40,968 nucleotides of DNA from a virus (IMGVR_UViG_3300047509_000145:1-40968); one strand, 5' to 3'; shown: positions 27,560-37,796, counted from the first letter of the stretch. Made by a program: numbers and translations. The notes: generated from the letters alone by a model not told the origin.

Positions 27560-29551
27560 ATGTCTCCGTTATTCAACGTGAGCCTGGACTCGTTTGCCGG
27601 TCTTGACCTTCGGGATGCGGTGGATGAGGGTGGCGGCGCGATCGACCTTCTGAATGTGGAGCTTGATCGGTCGGGCCGGTTGCGGTCGCGGGATGGGTAC
27701 AGGAAGGTGACGGCGTCGGCTGGGGCTACGCGGTACGACTCGGTGTACCCGGTGGCGGCGGCGGTGCCTGTCTCGTCAGTGACGGCGAGTGCAGGAACGA
27801 TGGCTGACGACAACAGCCACGGCACTATTGCCTGGTCGCCGTCGTCGTTGCCTGCGACGGTGTCCTTCAACGCGACCAGTCAAGTGTCGCATTACTTGAA
27901 GGCAACGAACTTCGGGTTCTCCGTCCCTTCGACAGCGACGATCCTCGGAGTTGTCGCCACCTTCACGCGCCAGGCTAATGACCCCGGCGCCAAGGTTGCC
28001 GATCAGTCGGTCAAGTTGTTGAAGGCTGGAAGCGTGGCAGGCACGGATCAGTCTGCAGGTGCGACTTGGCCCGGAAGTTCTGCGGCGAGCACATTCGGTG
28101 GTTCGACAAGCTTGTGGGGAACCACCCTGACTCCCACGAATGTGAACGGTTCGACGTTTGGTGTTGTGCTTGCAGCTACGTCGCTTGTGTCGCTCGTTAC
28201 GGCGACCGTCACGGCGATCACGATCATTGTCTACTACCAAGTGACTGGGCAGTTGTTCGTAGCCGGTGCCGCTGCTTCTCGACTCGACCTTGTCGCTGTG
28301 GATGGCACCGTCACCACCACGGTCAGTACCGGCAGTGACACGCAGAGCAGCTACGTTGCCTTCGGCTCCCCAACCACTAGCGCGACGTACATAGCGAACA
28401 GCGGGACCACGATCCGCAAACTCGCAGGCACCACGTTCTCGACACCGAGCGGGATGCCGAAAGCGAAGTACGTGGGGTTGCAGACTCCGGATAACCGGCT
28501 GGTGGCGGCGAACGTGAACGTGATCCCGACCGGTGCAGGCTCGACTGCGTCCACGAGCCTCGTTCACTTCAGTGATGCGGGCACACCCGAAACGTGGTCA
28601 GCCAACAACTACGTCTACCTCATCCCCGGCGACAACGAGGACATCCAAGGCGTAGCGGTTTGGCGCAACCAGCTCTTCATCTTCAAGAGCACGAAGTTCT
28701 TCGTCTTCTACGGCAACAGCACGGACTCGACTGGGAACCCGGTCTTCAACTACCGGCGCGTAGACGGCGCGGGGCTAGCAGCCCCACAAGCCATCGGTGT
28801 TAGCCCGGACGGCGTGTACTTCCTTGACCGGCGCGGGATCTACTTCACGACCGGTGGCCCAGCAGCAAGGGTCAGCACACTCATGGACCCCCTGTTCATT
28901 GGTGGGGCGTCGGCGTTCTACCAGGCCGGTGCGATCAACCCCAGCGCCCTGGCCACGTCTTCGATGTGCTGGTACAACGGCCGCCTCTACACCGGCCTCC
29001 CACTCGGCACAAGCACGGCGAACGATCACACGCTTGTCTTTGACCCGCCGTCCGGGAACTGGATGCTGTGGGACATCCCGATGGGAGCCATGGCAGCCTC
29101 GCTGACCCAGCCCGGTGTCCTGTTGTTCACGTATGCGACGGGGACGAACGATGTGGGGCAGTACGCCCCGAACTCGTACACCGACGATGCCGGGACGGCG
29201 ATCACGGCCCGGTACCGGTCGGCGCAGATCCCATTGGATTGGCGGGGCCGAAACCTCCGGTCCGGCATTCACGGCGTCGACAAGATCATCCGCGAGAGCA
29301 TGGTCGACGGGTCCGGAACCATCTCGTACACGATCGGCAACCAGTGGACCCAACCCGCCAGCCTCCCGACCGCTAGGACGCTCACGCTCGGCACCGCCCC
29401 TCAAATCCAGCAGGCTCGTGACCGGACCGCCATCAAAGGCCGAGCGTTCAGTTGGCAGATCTCGGGGACGGCTCCGTGGAGTGTTGAGAAGGTTGTGTGG
29501 GGCATCCACGGCTACGAGCCGGCGGGCGCCCAAGGGGACGAGGGCCACTAG
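27560..29551 (+). CDS. Tail nozzle/hub protein (P22 gp10-like stabilisation protein)
   Basis: 663 aa, ATG directly after the shifted-frame stop of the preceding fragment. N-terminus NVSLDSFAGLDLRDAVDEGG, GRLRSRDGYRKV, and a long beta-propeller-like part with LFVAGAAASRLDLVAVDGTV, VWRNQLFIFKSTKFFVFYGN, SPDGVYFLDRRGIYFTTGG and DPPSGNWMLWDIPMGA. This order (rich in VFYG, YFLDRRGIY) is that of P22 gp10-type tail nozzle proteins that close the portal channel. Strong support for a short-tailed phage. Confidence 0.75.
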   Translation: MSPLFNVSLDSFAGLDLRDAVDEGGGAIDLLNVELDRSGRLRSRDGYRKVTASAGATRYDSVYPVAAAVPVSSVTASAGTMADDNSHGTIAWSPSSLPATVSFNATSQVSHYLKATNFGFSVPSTATILGVVATFTRQANDPGAKVADQSVKLLKAGSVAGTDQSAGATWPGSSAASTFGGSTSLWGTTLTPTNVNGSTFGVVLAATSLVSLVTATVTAITIIVYYQVTGQLFVAGAAASRLDLVAVDGTVTTTVSTGSDTQSSYVAFGSPTTSATYIANSGTTIRKLAGTTFSTPSGMPKAKYVGLQTPDNRLVAANVNVIPTGAGSTASTSLVHFSDAGTPETWSANNYVYLIPGDNEDIQGVAVWRNQLFIFKSTKFFVFYGNSTDSTGNPVFNYRRVDGAGLAAPQAIGVSPDGVYFLDRRGIYFTTGGPAARVSTLMDPLFIGGASAFYQAGAINPSALATSSMCWYNGRLYTGLPLGTSTANDHTLVFDPPSGNWMLWDIPMGAMAASLTQPGVLLFTYATGTNDVGQYAPNSYTDDAGTAITARYRSAQIPLDWRGRNLRSGIHGVDKIIRESMVDGSGTISYTIGNQWTQPASLPTARTLTLGTAPQIQQARDRTAIKGRAFSWQISGTAPWSVEKVVWGIHGYEPAGAQGDEGH

Positions 29552-30160
29552 ATGGGTCGTCTCGCTCTCTCGAACCCGTATATCGCCGGGACTCCTGGTA
29601 GTGGTCTGGGAGACCCGGCGCAGTTCGCTGACAATGCCCAGCAGAACTTCGATGATGTCGCCCTAGCGGTCGGAGACACCCCGCTGGTGAACACGCTTGA
29701 CTCCCGCCTGTCGAATGCTCGGGCACCTACCGGTGCCGCAGGGGGCGCTCTCGCTGGAACCTATCCGAACCCGACGTTGGCTACGCATTTGGCTCAGGGG
29801 CAGTTTCAGTCGCATGGGTCTACGGGCGTCAAGGCGATCACAACCGGGTTCAAGCCCGTATTGGTCGAGTTCGACATCGTTCTCAACACGACGGTTCTTG
29901 GCGGCTCAACCTCCTTCTTTGTCGGTAAGGGCCAGATGGATAGTGCTGGCAACCAGATCGCTTTCCTTGTGTGCTGCGACCCGAACGCCCCGCTGGTTCT
30001 GACGACGGATTGGAACGCCAGCTTTTGCATCCTTTGTCGCGATCGGAGCGGGGCCGGGACATATACTGCGGTGTTCAGTTCGATGGACAGCAACGGGTTT
30101 TCTATGAATGTGACTGGTGCGAGTACTGCGTATCGCGTCCTCTATCGCGCGTACGCCTAA
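29552..30160 (+). CDS. Tail fibre/spike-like protein, 202 aa
   Basis: ATG directly after the previous stop. LSNARAPTGAAGGALAGTYP (residues 51-70) is the collar motif frequent in phage fibres (S-ART-TGAAGG-L-GTYPNP). The C-terminal 110 residues form a jelly-roll-like beta domain (VLVEFDIVLNTTVLGGSTSF, YTAVFSSMDSNGFSMNVTGA). Likely receptor-binding or spike. Confidence 0.7.
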   Translation: MGRLALSNPYIAGTPGSGLGDPAQFADNAQQNFDDVALAVGDTPLVNTLDSRLSNARAPTGAAGGALAGTYPNPTLATHLAQGQFQSHGSTGVKAITTGFKPVLVEFDIVLNTTVLGGSTSFFVGKGQMDSAGNQIAFLVCCDPNAPLVLTTDWNASFCILCRDRSGAGTYTAVFSSMDSNGFSMNVTGASTAYRVLYRAYA

Positions 30161-30175
30161 GGGAAGGATCACCGG

Positions 30176-31063
30176 GTGGCCAATTCAAAGCCTGTGGTTG
30201 CTGCGACCGATCCGAAGATTCAGGCGGCGATCGGCAAGATCAACGGGCGTCCTTCGCCGGCTCAGGTTGCTGCGTGGGTGAACGCCGGAAAGGCCGGGTC
30301 CACGCCTGCGTCTGCTCCTTCTACTGGTGGTCCCCCGGCTGCGGAGACGCCGGCTGCTGTTCCGGCGATCCCGTGGCATGACTCTGCGTACAACAACGCG
30401 ATCAGCAACATCGGCACGAACACCGCGAACCTGTTGGGCAACCTCAAGGGCCAGGCGATCGGGCTCGAGCAGGACTACGGCATCAACGGCCCCGGGTTTG
30501 ATCCCACGTCGTATGACCCGGCGAATCCGACGGGTGGGTTTTCGATCGATCCGAATGTCGATGTGTCGAACCCGTTCAGCAGGGCGGCGCTGTTGAAGAA
30601 GGCGTTCGATACGGCGCACCGCGGTGACGGCAACCGCATGGCCGCAAGTGGGCAGCTGTACAGCGGGGCGTATCAGAACGCCCAGAACGCTGACACGTTC
30701 AACTACAACGCGGGCACTGATTCGCTGCTGAAGGACTTCGGGTCACGATTCGGTGGCCTGTACGGCCAATGGCTCAACAACAACGTGGCTGCGAGCGGGC
30801 AGACATCGCAGGCTGACCAGGACGCCTTCAACCGCTACCAGGCGGGCGTGTCGAATGGGACGATCGTCCCGAGCTCACCGTATGGGACGACGGATAACCG
30901 GCCGACTCCTGGGTTCCATCCGGACCCGAACTACCAGAGCAATCCGAATGGGCTGGTTCCGGTGCAGACGGGGAAGAGCACGGCGCAGCCGACGACGGGG
31001 GCCGCGAAGTTCGCGAAGACGGTCAGGCCGAAGGTTCCTGGTGCTTTGAAGGGGGTGAAGTAG
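30176..31063 (+). CDS. Internal virion protein, 295 aa
   Basis: GTG after GGGAAGGA (30161-30168). SAYNNAISNIGTNTANLLGN and the block VSNPFSRAALLKKAFDTAHR with NRMAASGQLYSGAYQNAQ are seen in actinophage minor structural proteins. Low-complexity Ala/Pro/Gly ends. As part of the three-gene set before the lysin it probably belongs to the ejected internal proteins. Confidence 0.6.
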   Translation: MANSKPVVAATDPKIQAAIGKINGRPSPAQVAAWVNAGKAGSTPASAPSTGGPPAAETPAAVPAIPWHDSAYNNAISNIGTNTANLLGNLKGQAIGLEQDYGINGPGFDPTSYDPANPTGGFSIDPNVDVSNPFSRAALLKKAFDTAHRGDGNRMAASGQLYSGAYQNAQNADTFNYNAGTDSLLKDFGSRFGGLYGQWLNNNVAASGQTSQADQDAFNRYQAGVSNGTIVPSSPYGTTDNRPTPGFHPDPNYQSNPNGLVPVQTGKSTAQPTTGAAKFAKTVRPKVPGALKGVK

Positions 31064-32347
31064 TTGGCTGGTTCGTATGGGTCGATGACGCCGGTGCAGA
31101 TCAAGGCTTGGCAGGCTCGGGTTGCGGCGAATCCTCATGCGGCGTATGCGGCTGCCGCGGCCCACGCTGGGAAGACGGGCGGCGCTGGCACTTCGACCAC
31201 TTCCACGACACCCGCTCCGAACAAGTTGACGCCTGCGCAGGCGAAGCAGATGATCGCCAACCAGCAGGTCGTTGCCCCCGGTCTCACGCAGGGGCAGCTC
31301 AATCAGAACGTCAATGCGGCTACGGCTCAGAAGTACGGTGATGCCCAACGGCTTCTGGCTGGTGCCCCTGGACGCGCTGAGGATTTCTACTCGCAGTATC
31401 AGCAGGCGATCAAGCAGGGGCAGGCACAGCAGGCTCAGGTGAATGCTGCGGCGACCGGCGGAATCCAAGCGTTGCAGGGTGGGTTGGATCAGGCGTCGAA
31501 GAACCAGTGGGCGGGGCAGTCTCAGGCGATGCAGGACAGTGCCGCTTCCCGTGGCGCGACGGTTGATCCGACGCTGGCGGACCAGGCGAAGAACGCGAGC
31601 ACGGTCCGCGGGATCTTGACCGGTTCGTATGGGTCGATGTTGACGAATCAGGGCGCGAACGCCTCGACCAATCTTGTGAATCGTGGGGTGAATGCGAAGC
31701 AGGCTGAGGGCGAGCAGCTGTCGGCGGCGCAGCAGCAGTTGCTTCATTTGTTGCAGGACAAGGGGACGTTCAAGACGCAGGAGGCGTCGTCGCTGATTAG
31801 TGACGCTTCGAAGAACGCTCTGAATCAGGCGTTGGCGCAGAACACAATCGCGACAGGCAGCGCTAACCGGGCACTGACCAACACGGAGACAGCGACCAAG
31901 CAATTTGATCTGGCCTACACACAGAAGTACGGGCATCTCCCAACGACGAGCGCGATCGACCAGTACCGCATCCACTATGCGCAAACGCATGGCGGCAAGT
32001 TCCCCGGCACCGTCTCCACCAAGCCTGTGAACCCGACCGGCAAGGACGCCTACGGCAACACCAAAGCCCAGCGCGACTCGTACAACAACAGTTGGGATCG
32101 CGCCAAGTCCGGGGCGTCCCAGATCGGCTCGTCGGGTGACACCGTTCAGAGTCTCGCCCAATTGCTGATTGCGAAGTATCCGACGATCCCGCCGTGGATG
32201 GCTACCGCTGCGGCGCAGCAGCACGTCAACGGGTACGTGGCGCCTGGGTTCGTGCACCGGCTTGTCCAGCATGGTGTGGGCAAGGGCTACGCGACGCAGA
32301 AGCCGAAGGCCCCTGGTAACCCGACCGCGATCCCCGGGGTGCAGTAG
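31064..32347 (+). CDS. Internal virion protein, 427 aa
   Basis: TTG directly after the previous stop. Ala/Gln-rich and mostly helical (QQAIKQGQAQQAQVNAAATG, LSAAQQQLLHLLQDKG). The peptide GSYGSM occurs at residue 3 and again at about residue 189, coded by an identical 18-nt stretch. Likely coil-forming ejection protein. No enzymatic motif seen. Confidence 0.6.
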   Translation: MAGSYGSMTPVQIKAWQARVAANPHAAYAAAAAHAGKTGGAGTSTTSTTPAPNKLTPAQAKQMIANQQVVAPGLTQGQLNQNVNAATAQKYGDAQRLLAGAPGRAEDFYSQYQQAIKQGQAQQAQVNAAATGGIQALQGGLDQASKNQWAGQSQAMQDSAASRGATVDPTLADQAKNASTVRGILTGSYGSMLTNQGANASTNLVNRGVNAKQAEGEQLSAAQQQLLHLLQDKGTFKTQEASSLISDASKNALNQALAQNTIATGSANRALTNTETATKQFDLAYTQKYGHLPTTSAIDQYRIHYAQTHGGKFPGTVSTKPVNPTGKDAYGNTKAQRDSYNNSWDRAKSGASQIGSSGDTVQSLAQLLIAKYPTIPPWMATAAAQQHVNGYVAPGFVHRLVQHGVGKGYATQKPKAPGNPTAIPGVQ

Positions 32348-35300
32348 TGGCTCGGATCATTGGGACGGGTGGCAGCGCAAAGGCTGTTGTGAAGCCAGCT
32401 GCCCGACCGGTGCTCGTCAGGAAGAGTGCTGCCGCGATTCCCGGTGTCAATCAGGTCGCGAAACCTCCAAAACCGCCGAAGGTTGTCCGGAAGGCCACGC
32501 AGACGGCGGCTCCCCGCACGGACGTTCAGTCCTCGGGCGCCGACTACGGCACGAAGAACGCCACGGCCTTCAAGAAGACCCCTGTGTTCAAGCAGACCGT
32601 CGCCGCTGTCAACCGCGCACAGGCCCCGGCGGTTCGTAGTTCCACTCCGCTCGGGGTGCCTGGCTATCCCGCCCCGAACATCAAGCAGCTTGCGCAGGCC
32701 GTGAGTTCGCCCGGCCATCAGGCGTACGTCAACCGTCTCATGACCGCTGACGCCAAGGCTTGGGCGGCAGCCTCTCGGGACCCATTCGTGGGCGCCGACC
32801 TTCTGCACGCCGCGGCGCATGCGTGGTCGCGCCTGTACAACAGGGGCGGCGGCGACACCACCAAGAGCGGCGGTAGCGGTGGCGGCGCGACGATCGGGCC
32901 GATAGGTGGCGGCCCTACCGGCAAGGCGTTCGAGGCGATCAAGGCGAACGCGGAAGAGGCCTACCACCATCCGGGTTCCACGGTCAAAGGACTTGTCAAC
33001 CAGGTCACGGGTGCTGTTGGTGCTGCGGGTGATGTTGCGCTCCCTGTCCTCGATGCAGGCCAGCAACTTGTTACCGGCCACCCGGGGCGGGCGCTTGATG
33101 CGCTTGGTAGGGCGGGGCAGGGCGGTGAGCGGCTCGTCAAGGGCATGGTCAAGGACTACGAGAACCGGTACGGCCCACTCGTCGCCGGGGATTACAAGGC
33201 GTACGAGAAGAAGGTCCACCAGGTTGGTGCCGCCCCTGGCCTAACCGACATTGCGCTTGCAGCAACGGGCGGCTCGAAGCTGCTGCGTCCCGCGACCAGG
33301 GCTGCGGTAAAGCTTGTCCCTGGTGGTAAGGCTGCGCTTGAGGATGCGCGACCGGCGCTCAGGACAAGCGGTGGTGAACCGACGCCGCAAGCGTTGTCAC
33401 GCAAGCCGACGAGGGCGCTTCTTCAGCGGGCACAGGACAAGGTTCGAGTGGTTGCGAACGAGGGCGGCCACGTCCCGCTCACGAAGCGCAAGGTGAAGAT
33501 CGGACCGTTGCCGTCCCGCCGCGCGGACGAGCAGGGCCTCAAGCCTGCGTTGCAGCCTGTTCAGGCTTCGACGGTCGCTACCCGCCGCCCCGTTGAGGTC
33601 GTGCCCGTCAGCAAGCGCCTGACGGCTAAGGCGCAGCGTGTCGCCGTGTCCCGGGCATCATCGGACCTGTACATCAAGAACCGGCACGAGGCGACAACGG
33701 AGGTCCGCAAGGGCGCTGACAAAGCGTATGCGGGGTTGCCGAAGGCGCAGCAGCCTGCCGCCTTCCACACCCTCCAGGGTTTGATCCCGGTTCACGGCAC
33801 GAAGGCCGACATCGTCGCAGCGCTCAAGGAACACCAGGCGCACCTGGTAGCCAACGAGTCACCGAAGGCGATCCCGCTTCTCAGGCCGCACACGGAACTT
33901 TCGACGGTCAATCATCTGATCGCGAACGCGGACAAGGTGTTCACCCCGAAGGGGCTGGATGCGCTCCGGGCGTTCCATGCGGGCGAAGTCGCGCGGGAGG
34001 CACGGGTCGCTGAGGGCAGCCCGGTGCTGCGGTCGGCTACAGCGGAGGCCCGGAGGGTCAGGCCGCAGGGCGAACGGCTCGGCATCCCCTACAAGCCCGT
34101 CGACCAGGCCGGGGCCGAGATCAAGGGCGCGGAGCGCGACACGTACAACCGTGCCTACACCGCCCAGGTCAAGAAGGCCGCAGCCGCGAAGGGATGGCCC
34201 GACCCGGCGTACTTCCTTCACAAGCCGCTTCCGCTCGCCAAACGATCCTCAGAGACCGCCGGCAACCTGTCCAAGGCCATTCAGGGGCCGAAGCGGTCAA
34301 CCATGACGCTGTTCAACACCGGTCGCGCCATGACCACGCACGCCGCCTACCGCGAAGGCTTGTTGAACACGATCAAGGCCAAGCACCAAATCTCGGCGGT
34401 TGCTGACGTAGCGCACCAGCACGCCTACCAGTGGTCGCTTGGCCCGCAGGGTATCGGAGACACCGTCCACAACCTGCTCCTCGAGGCATACCGGCAAGGG
34501 GTCCGGCCGGACGAGTTGACGTTCGTGAACTTCGGGGCGATGCACAAGACCGCCGACGGACTTGGTGTCGCCCAGACCGCTGACCAGGCGGCCGTCAACG
34601 ACGCGCTCCGCAGTTCGGTCATCAAGGGATCGACCGCGCAGGGGATGGCTGACGCCGGGACACTCACACCCACACGCGGATTCGTCGCTGTCCCGCGCGG
34701 GGTTGGTGAGGAACTCCTCAAGGCAACGAAACCGAGCGGGAAGCTGAACCGGATAGCCGGCCGCGCACAGGGCCTTCAGTCGGCTGCGATCCTCGGATTG
34801 AACCCGTCGTGGTTGCCGATGCAGGTCGCAGCGAACACGTTGCAGTCCACGATCGGGATGCACGGCAACCTCCTCGACTACGCCCGAGGGACCAGCGACT
34901 ACCGGGCGCTCGACCCCGCCCACCAGGCCATCGTTGACAAGGCGCTGGGCGCGTCCCTGTCGGAGGGCCACTCGAACATGGCGCACCTCGGCTACCACCA
35001 GGGCCGGGTGGCGAAGGCGTTCGAGAAGGCCGGCCAGATCCCCGTCGTGAAGTTCAAGGGCAAGGCTGTCCGGTTGACGGATCTGAATCCGGTGAATCTG
35101 ACGTTCGCCGGGGACACGCTGAACAACAATTTCTTCCGCCGCAACGTCTTTCTGAACGAGATCAAGCGCCAGCAGTTCCGTGACCTCATCGGCAGTGTGG
35201 GGTTGGCGCAGGCGTCGCTCAAGCAGGTCAGCGGGTTGCTCGACAAGACCAATCGCCTTGAGCAGTTGAAGGCTGTGCTGGCCGATCCTCGGCGGGTGGA

Positions 35301-36390
35301 GGAGGCCGCCCGCTACACCGACCGGGTCCTTGGCGACTACCTCCGGTTCACGGCGAACGAAAGACGGTTCGCGAAGCCGACGATCATGTTCTACGGCTTC
35401 ATGCGCTACGCCACAAAGACGCTGTTCTATACGCTGCCTGTTCATCACCCGTTGGCCGGGGCGATCGCACTGAAGCTCGGCCAGCTTCACAACGAGGACA
35501 TCTACAAGATTTTCGGGACCCGGAATCTGCCGCCGTGGGTGCTTTCCAGGTCGTACGAGTACGACAACCACGGCAAGCTCATCGTGGACACGCATGGCAA
35601 CCCGAAGTACCGGGACCTTGCCCGGATCAACCCCGTCACCGGCCCCGTCACCGACGCGGTCACGAGCGGCTACAAGTCGCTGGCCGGCCTGATCTCACCA
35701 CTGTTCCAGGGTGCCGCTGATCTGATCGCTGGGGAGACGGTGCAGTCGGGGCTTCCGTTGCGGTTGCACGGGTCTGCTGAGAAGTCAACACCTGACCTCT
35801 TTTCAGTGACCGGGCTACGGGTGCTGCTGAACCGTGAGGCGTCCTCGACGTTCCCGGGCCGCGTGTTGATGAGCTCGAGCGGGCAGACGCAGGGCGACGA
35901 CGCTTTGCCGTTCAGTCCTCGCCCGGTGGTGTACAAGACGCAGGCCGCGCAACAGCGGGACGCGCAGCGCATCCTCGCACGGCCAACTTTGGGGCAGCAG
36001 TTGTTTCCGCTGTTCGAACCACGGACGGACACGACCAAGCAGTACCTCTCTACGCATGGGCATGGTCCGACGGCGCAGATCGACAAGCAGATCAAGGCCG
36101 GGAAGGCGCAGCTGAAACTGCTGGCTCCGGGCGGCAGGGTGCCATTGGATCAGTACGGGTATCCGGTGAAGGCGTACGCGGATGCGGCTGGCCGAGTTCG
36201 GGTGCTTGAGCAGCAGCGCGCACAGATCCTGAAGACGCCGAAGCGGCCGGTGTTGAAGCGTCGGCCGCTGACGACCCGGGCCGCGCTGATCAGGTCGATT
36301 GAGCGGGAGCGTAACGCGAATGTCAGGCAGCAGTTGCTTGATGAGGTTGCGCGTGAGCGGGAGCAGGCGAAAGTGAACGCGGGCGGCTGA
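32347..36390 (+). CDS. Large internal virion (ejection) protein, 1347 aa
   Basis: GTG in a TAGTG overlap; the longest gene of the window. Basic Lys/Ala/Pro N-terminus, Gly-rich linker at about 170-195, long helical blocks, then a region with LNPSWLPMQVAANTLQS, NLTFAGDTLNNNFFRRNVFL and FMRYATKTLFYTLPVHHPLA that looks amphipathic and could enter membranes. Ends in a charged coiled coil. Size, position and lack of tape-measure repeats suggest an ejection protein like T7 gp16-type, without its lysozyme domain, which here may be supplied by the next gene. Family not certain. Confidence 0.65.
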   Translation: MARIIGTGGSAKAVVKPAARPVLVRKSAAAIPGVNQVAKPPKPPKVVRKATQTAAPRTDVQSSGADYGTKNATAFKKTPVFKQTVAAVNRAQAPAVRSSTPLGVPGYPAPNIKQLAQAVSSPGHQAYVNRLMTADAKAWAAASRDPFVGADLLHAAAHAWSRLYNRGGGDTTKSGGSGGGATIGPIGGGPTGKAFEAIKANAEEAYHHPGSTVKGLVNQVTGAVGAAGDVALPVLDAGQQLVTGHPGRALDALGRAGQGGERLVKGMVKDYENRYGPLVAGDYKAYEKKVHQVGAAPGLTDIALAATGGSKLLRPATRAAVKLVPGGKAALEDARPALRTSGGEPTPQALSRKPTRALLQRAQDKVRVVANEGGHVPLTKRKVKIGPLPSRRADEQGLKPALQPVQASTVATRRPVEVVPVSKRLTAKAQRVAVSRASSDLYIKNRHEATTEVRKGADKAYAGLPKAQQPAAFHTLQGLIPVHGTKADIVAALKEHQAHLVANESPKAIPLLRPHTELSTVNHLIANADKVFTPKGLDALRAFHAGEVAREARVAEGSPVLRSATAEARRVRPQGERLGIPYKPVDQAGAEIKGAERDTYNRAYTAQVKKAAAAKGWPDPAYFLHKPLPLAKRSSETAGNLSKAIQGPKRSTMTLFNTGRAMTTHAAYREGLLNTIKAKHQISAVADVAHQHAYQWSLGPQGIGDTVHNLLLEAYRQGVRPDELTFVNFGAMHKTADGLGVAQTADQAAVNDALRSSVIKGSTAQGMADAGTLTPTRGFVAVPRGVGEELLKATKPSGKLNRIAGRAQGLQSAAILGLNPSWLPMQVAANTLQSTIGMHGNLLDYARGTSDYRALDPAHQAIVDKALGASLSEGHSNMAHLGYHQGRVAKAFEKAGQIPVVKFKGKAVRLTDLNPVNLTFAGDTLNNNFFRRNVFLNEIKRQQFRDLIGSVGLAQASLKQVSGLLDKTNRLEQLKAVLADPRRVEEAARYTDRVLGDYLRFTANERRFAKPTIMFYGFMRYATKTLFYTLPVHHPLAGAIALKLGQLHNEDIYKIFGTRNLPPWVLSRSYEYDNHGKLIVDTHGNPKYRDLARINPVTGPVTDAVTSGYKSLAGLISPLFQGAADLIAGETVQSGLPLRLHGSAEKSTPDLFSVTGLRVLLNREASSTFPGRVLMSSSGQTQGDDALPFSPRPVVYKTQAAQQRDAQRILARPTLGQQLFPLFEPRTDTTKQYLSTHGHGPTAQIDKQIKAGKAQLKLLAPGGRVPLDQYGYPVKAYADAAGRVRVLEQQRAQILKTPKRPVLKRRPLTTRAALIRSIERERNANVRQQLLDEVAREREQAKVNAGG

Positions 36391-37352
36391 TGGCTCTCAC
36401 GATCCCCCAACTTCAACAGCTCTGGATCAACGCCGGGGGCAGCCCGAAAGACGCGGTCGTGATGGCGAACATCGCGCAGCGCGAGTCCAGGGGCAACCCG
36501 GCCGCGCAGAATCTCAACGCTGGGACTGGGGATCATTCGATCGGGTTGTGGCAGATCAACCAGCTTGCATGGAAGGGCCAGTTCGGCAGCGATCAACAGT
36601 TGAAAGACCCGTTGGCGAACGCCAAGGCCGCCGTCGCTGTGATGAAGCGGCAGGGGCCCACTGCGTGGTCTACGTATAACCCGGCCGTGGATGCGAAGTA
36701 CATTGGCCAACTTCCCAAGGGGGTCGCTCCGTCCACGCCTGGTGGCGGCGCAGCGATGTCGAAGGCGGCTGCCCCTGCTCCCGGTGGGGTATCACGGGAT
36801 GCGTTGATGCAGTTCGTCCTGGCCGGCGGTACGGATAACGCGAGCGCGGTACAAGGACTCGCGGCCGGGTTACAAAACGCCCCGACAACCACAGCGCGAC
36901 CTAAGGCCATTCGGCCGGCGGCCGCTCCTAGTGTGGGGACGGGTGGTGTGAAGATGCTGCCCGTTGGTGGTGTCGCCGGTGGGTTCTTGCCGAAAGGCGC
37001 GACCTACAGCCCAGGACGGGCGGACCAAGGCCGCGACGGTTCCACAAGTCCCGGTGGCGCGATCGTCGCCCCCGGCGCCGGCAAGGTCCTCAAGATCGGC
37101 AGTGACCCGAACGGGTTTGGTCCACGCTACCCGATCGTGCAGTTCAGTTCGGGACCGTACGCGGGCAGGACGATCTATCTCGGGCACACCCTTGCCGCAC
37201 TGCCTGCTGGTGCGTCGTTTCAGCCTGGGACAGTGCTCTCCCACACCGGCACTCAAGGGGTTGGGAACGCGACGACTCCGGGCTGGTTTGAGATCGGGTT
37301 CGCACCCGGCGATAGTCCTGGCAAGTGGGGCCAACCAACACCGTTTCGCTGA
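36390..37352 (+). CDS. Virion-associated lysin: lysozyme-like plus M23-like domain
   Basis: 320 aa, ATG in TGATG overlap. Residues 20-110 are a transglycosylase/lysozyme-like fold: IAQRESRGNPAAQNLNAGTG with likely catalytic E32, then HSIGLWQIN. An Ala/Pro/Gly linker follows, and residues about 205-320 look like an M23-type beta domain (GRADQGRDGSTSPGGAIVAP, TIYLGHTLAALPAGASF, VLSHTGTQG, GWFEIGF). The His ligands for zinc of M23 peptidases are not at the usual places (RADQGRD in place of HxGxD), so it is probably a binding-only domain. Role: local wall opening during DNA entry. Confidence 0.75.
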   Translation: MALTIPQLQQLWINAGGSPKDAVVMANIAQRESRGNPAAQNLNAGTGDHSIGLWQINQLAWKGQFGSDQQLKDPLANAKAAVAVMKRQGPTAWSTYNPAVDAKYIGQLPKGVAPSTPGGGAAMSKAAAPAPGGVSRDALMQFVLAGGTDNASAVQGLAAGLQNAPTTTARPKAIRPAAAPSVGTGGVKMLPVGGVAGGFLPKGATYSPGRADQGRDGSTSPGGAIVAPGAGKVLKIGSDPNGFGPRYPIVQFSSGPYAGRTIYLGHTLAALPAGASFQPGTVLSHTGTQGVGNATTPGWFEIGFAPGDSPGKWGQPTPFR

Positions 37353-37768
37353 TGAATCCCGGACCGGGCGAGTCGGGTGGCCGCCGCGCCTACGAGCGGC
37401 CGATAGACCCGTCAATCGAGATCTACGTCCAAGAGCAAGTCAGTGCCACCCGCCACCTGCTGCGTAACGAGTTTACCGAGGCGCATCTCAGTCTTTCCAA
37501 TCAGGTTGCTGCGATGCGCGCCGATCTCGCCGCTGCCGCGCTTCAGAACGCTGAGGAGCACGCCGAAGTCAACGCCGGTCTCCGCGTACTGCGGTCCGAT
37601 CTGGTGGGACTCAAAGCAATGCGAAGCGACGTTGAGGCGTTGAAATCTGAGGATCTGGCCGACCAGCGTGCCGCTACCGCTGTCCGCGAACTGCGGCGTT
37701 GGATGCTCGGATTGGCAGGTCTGATCGTTGCGGCCGCTACCGCCATCGGCGCGTTCGCCGGCCACTAG
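37352..37768 (+). CDS. Holin-like or tail-anchored coiled-coil protein, 138 aa
   Basis: ATG overlapping the previous stop. Coiled coil in the middle (LSLSNQVAAMRADLAAAALQ, VGLKAMRSDVEALKS) and a C-terminal membrane segment, MLGLAGLIVAAATAIGAFAG. This topology (soluble coil plus C-terminal anchor) is common in one class of actinophage lysis-cassette proteins. Confidence 0.6.
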   Translation: MNPGPGESGGRRAYERPIDPSIEIYVQEQVSATRHLLRNEFTEAHLSLSNQVAAMRADLAAAALQNAEEHAEVNAGLRVLRSDLVGLKAMRSDVEALKSEDLADQRAATAVRELRRWMLGLAGLIVAAATAIGAFAGH

Positions 37769-37796
37769 TAGCTACTAACCAACAAACGAGGAATCC

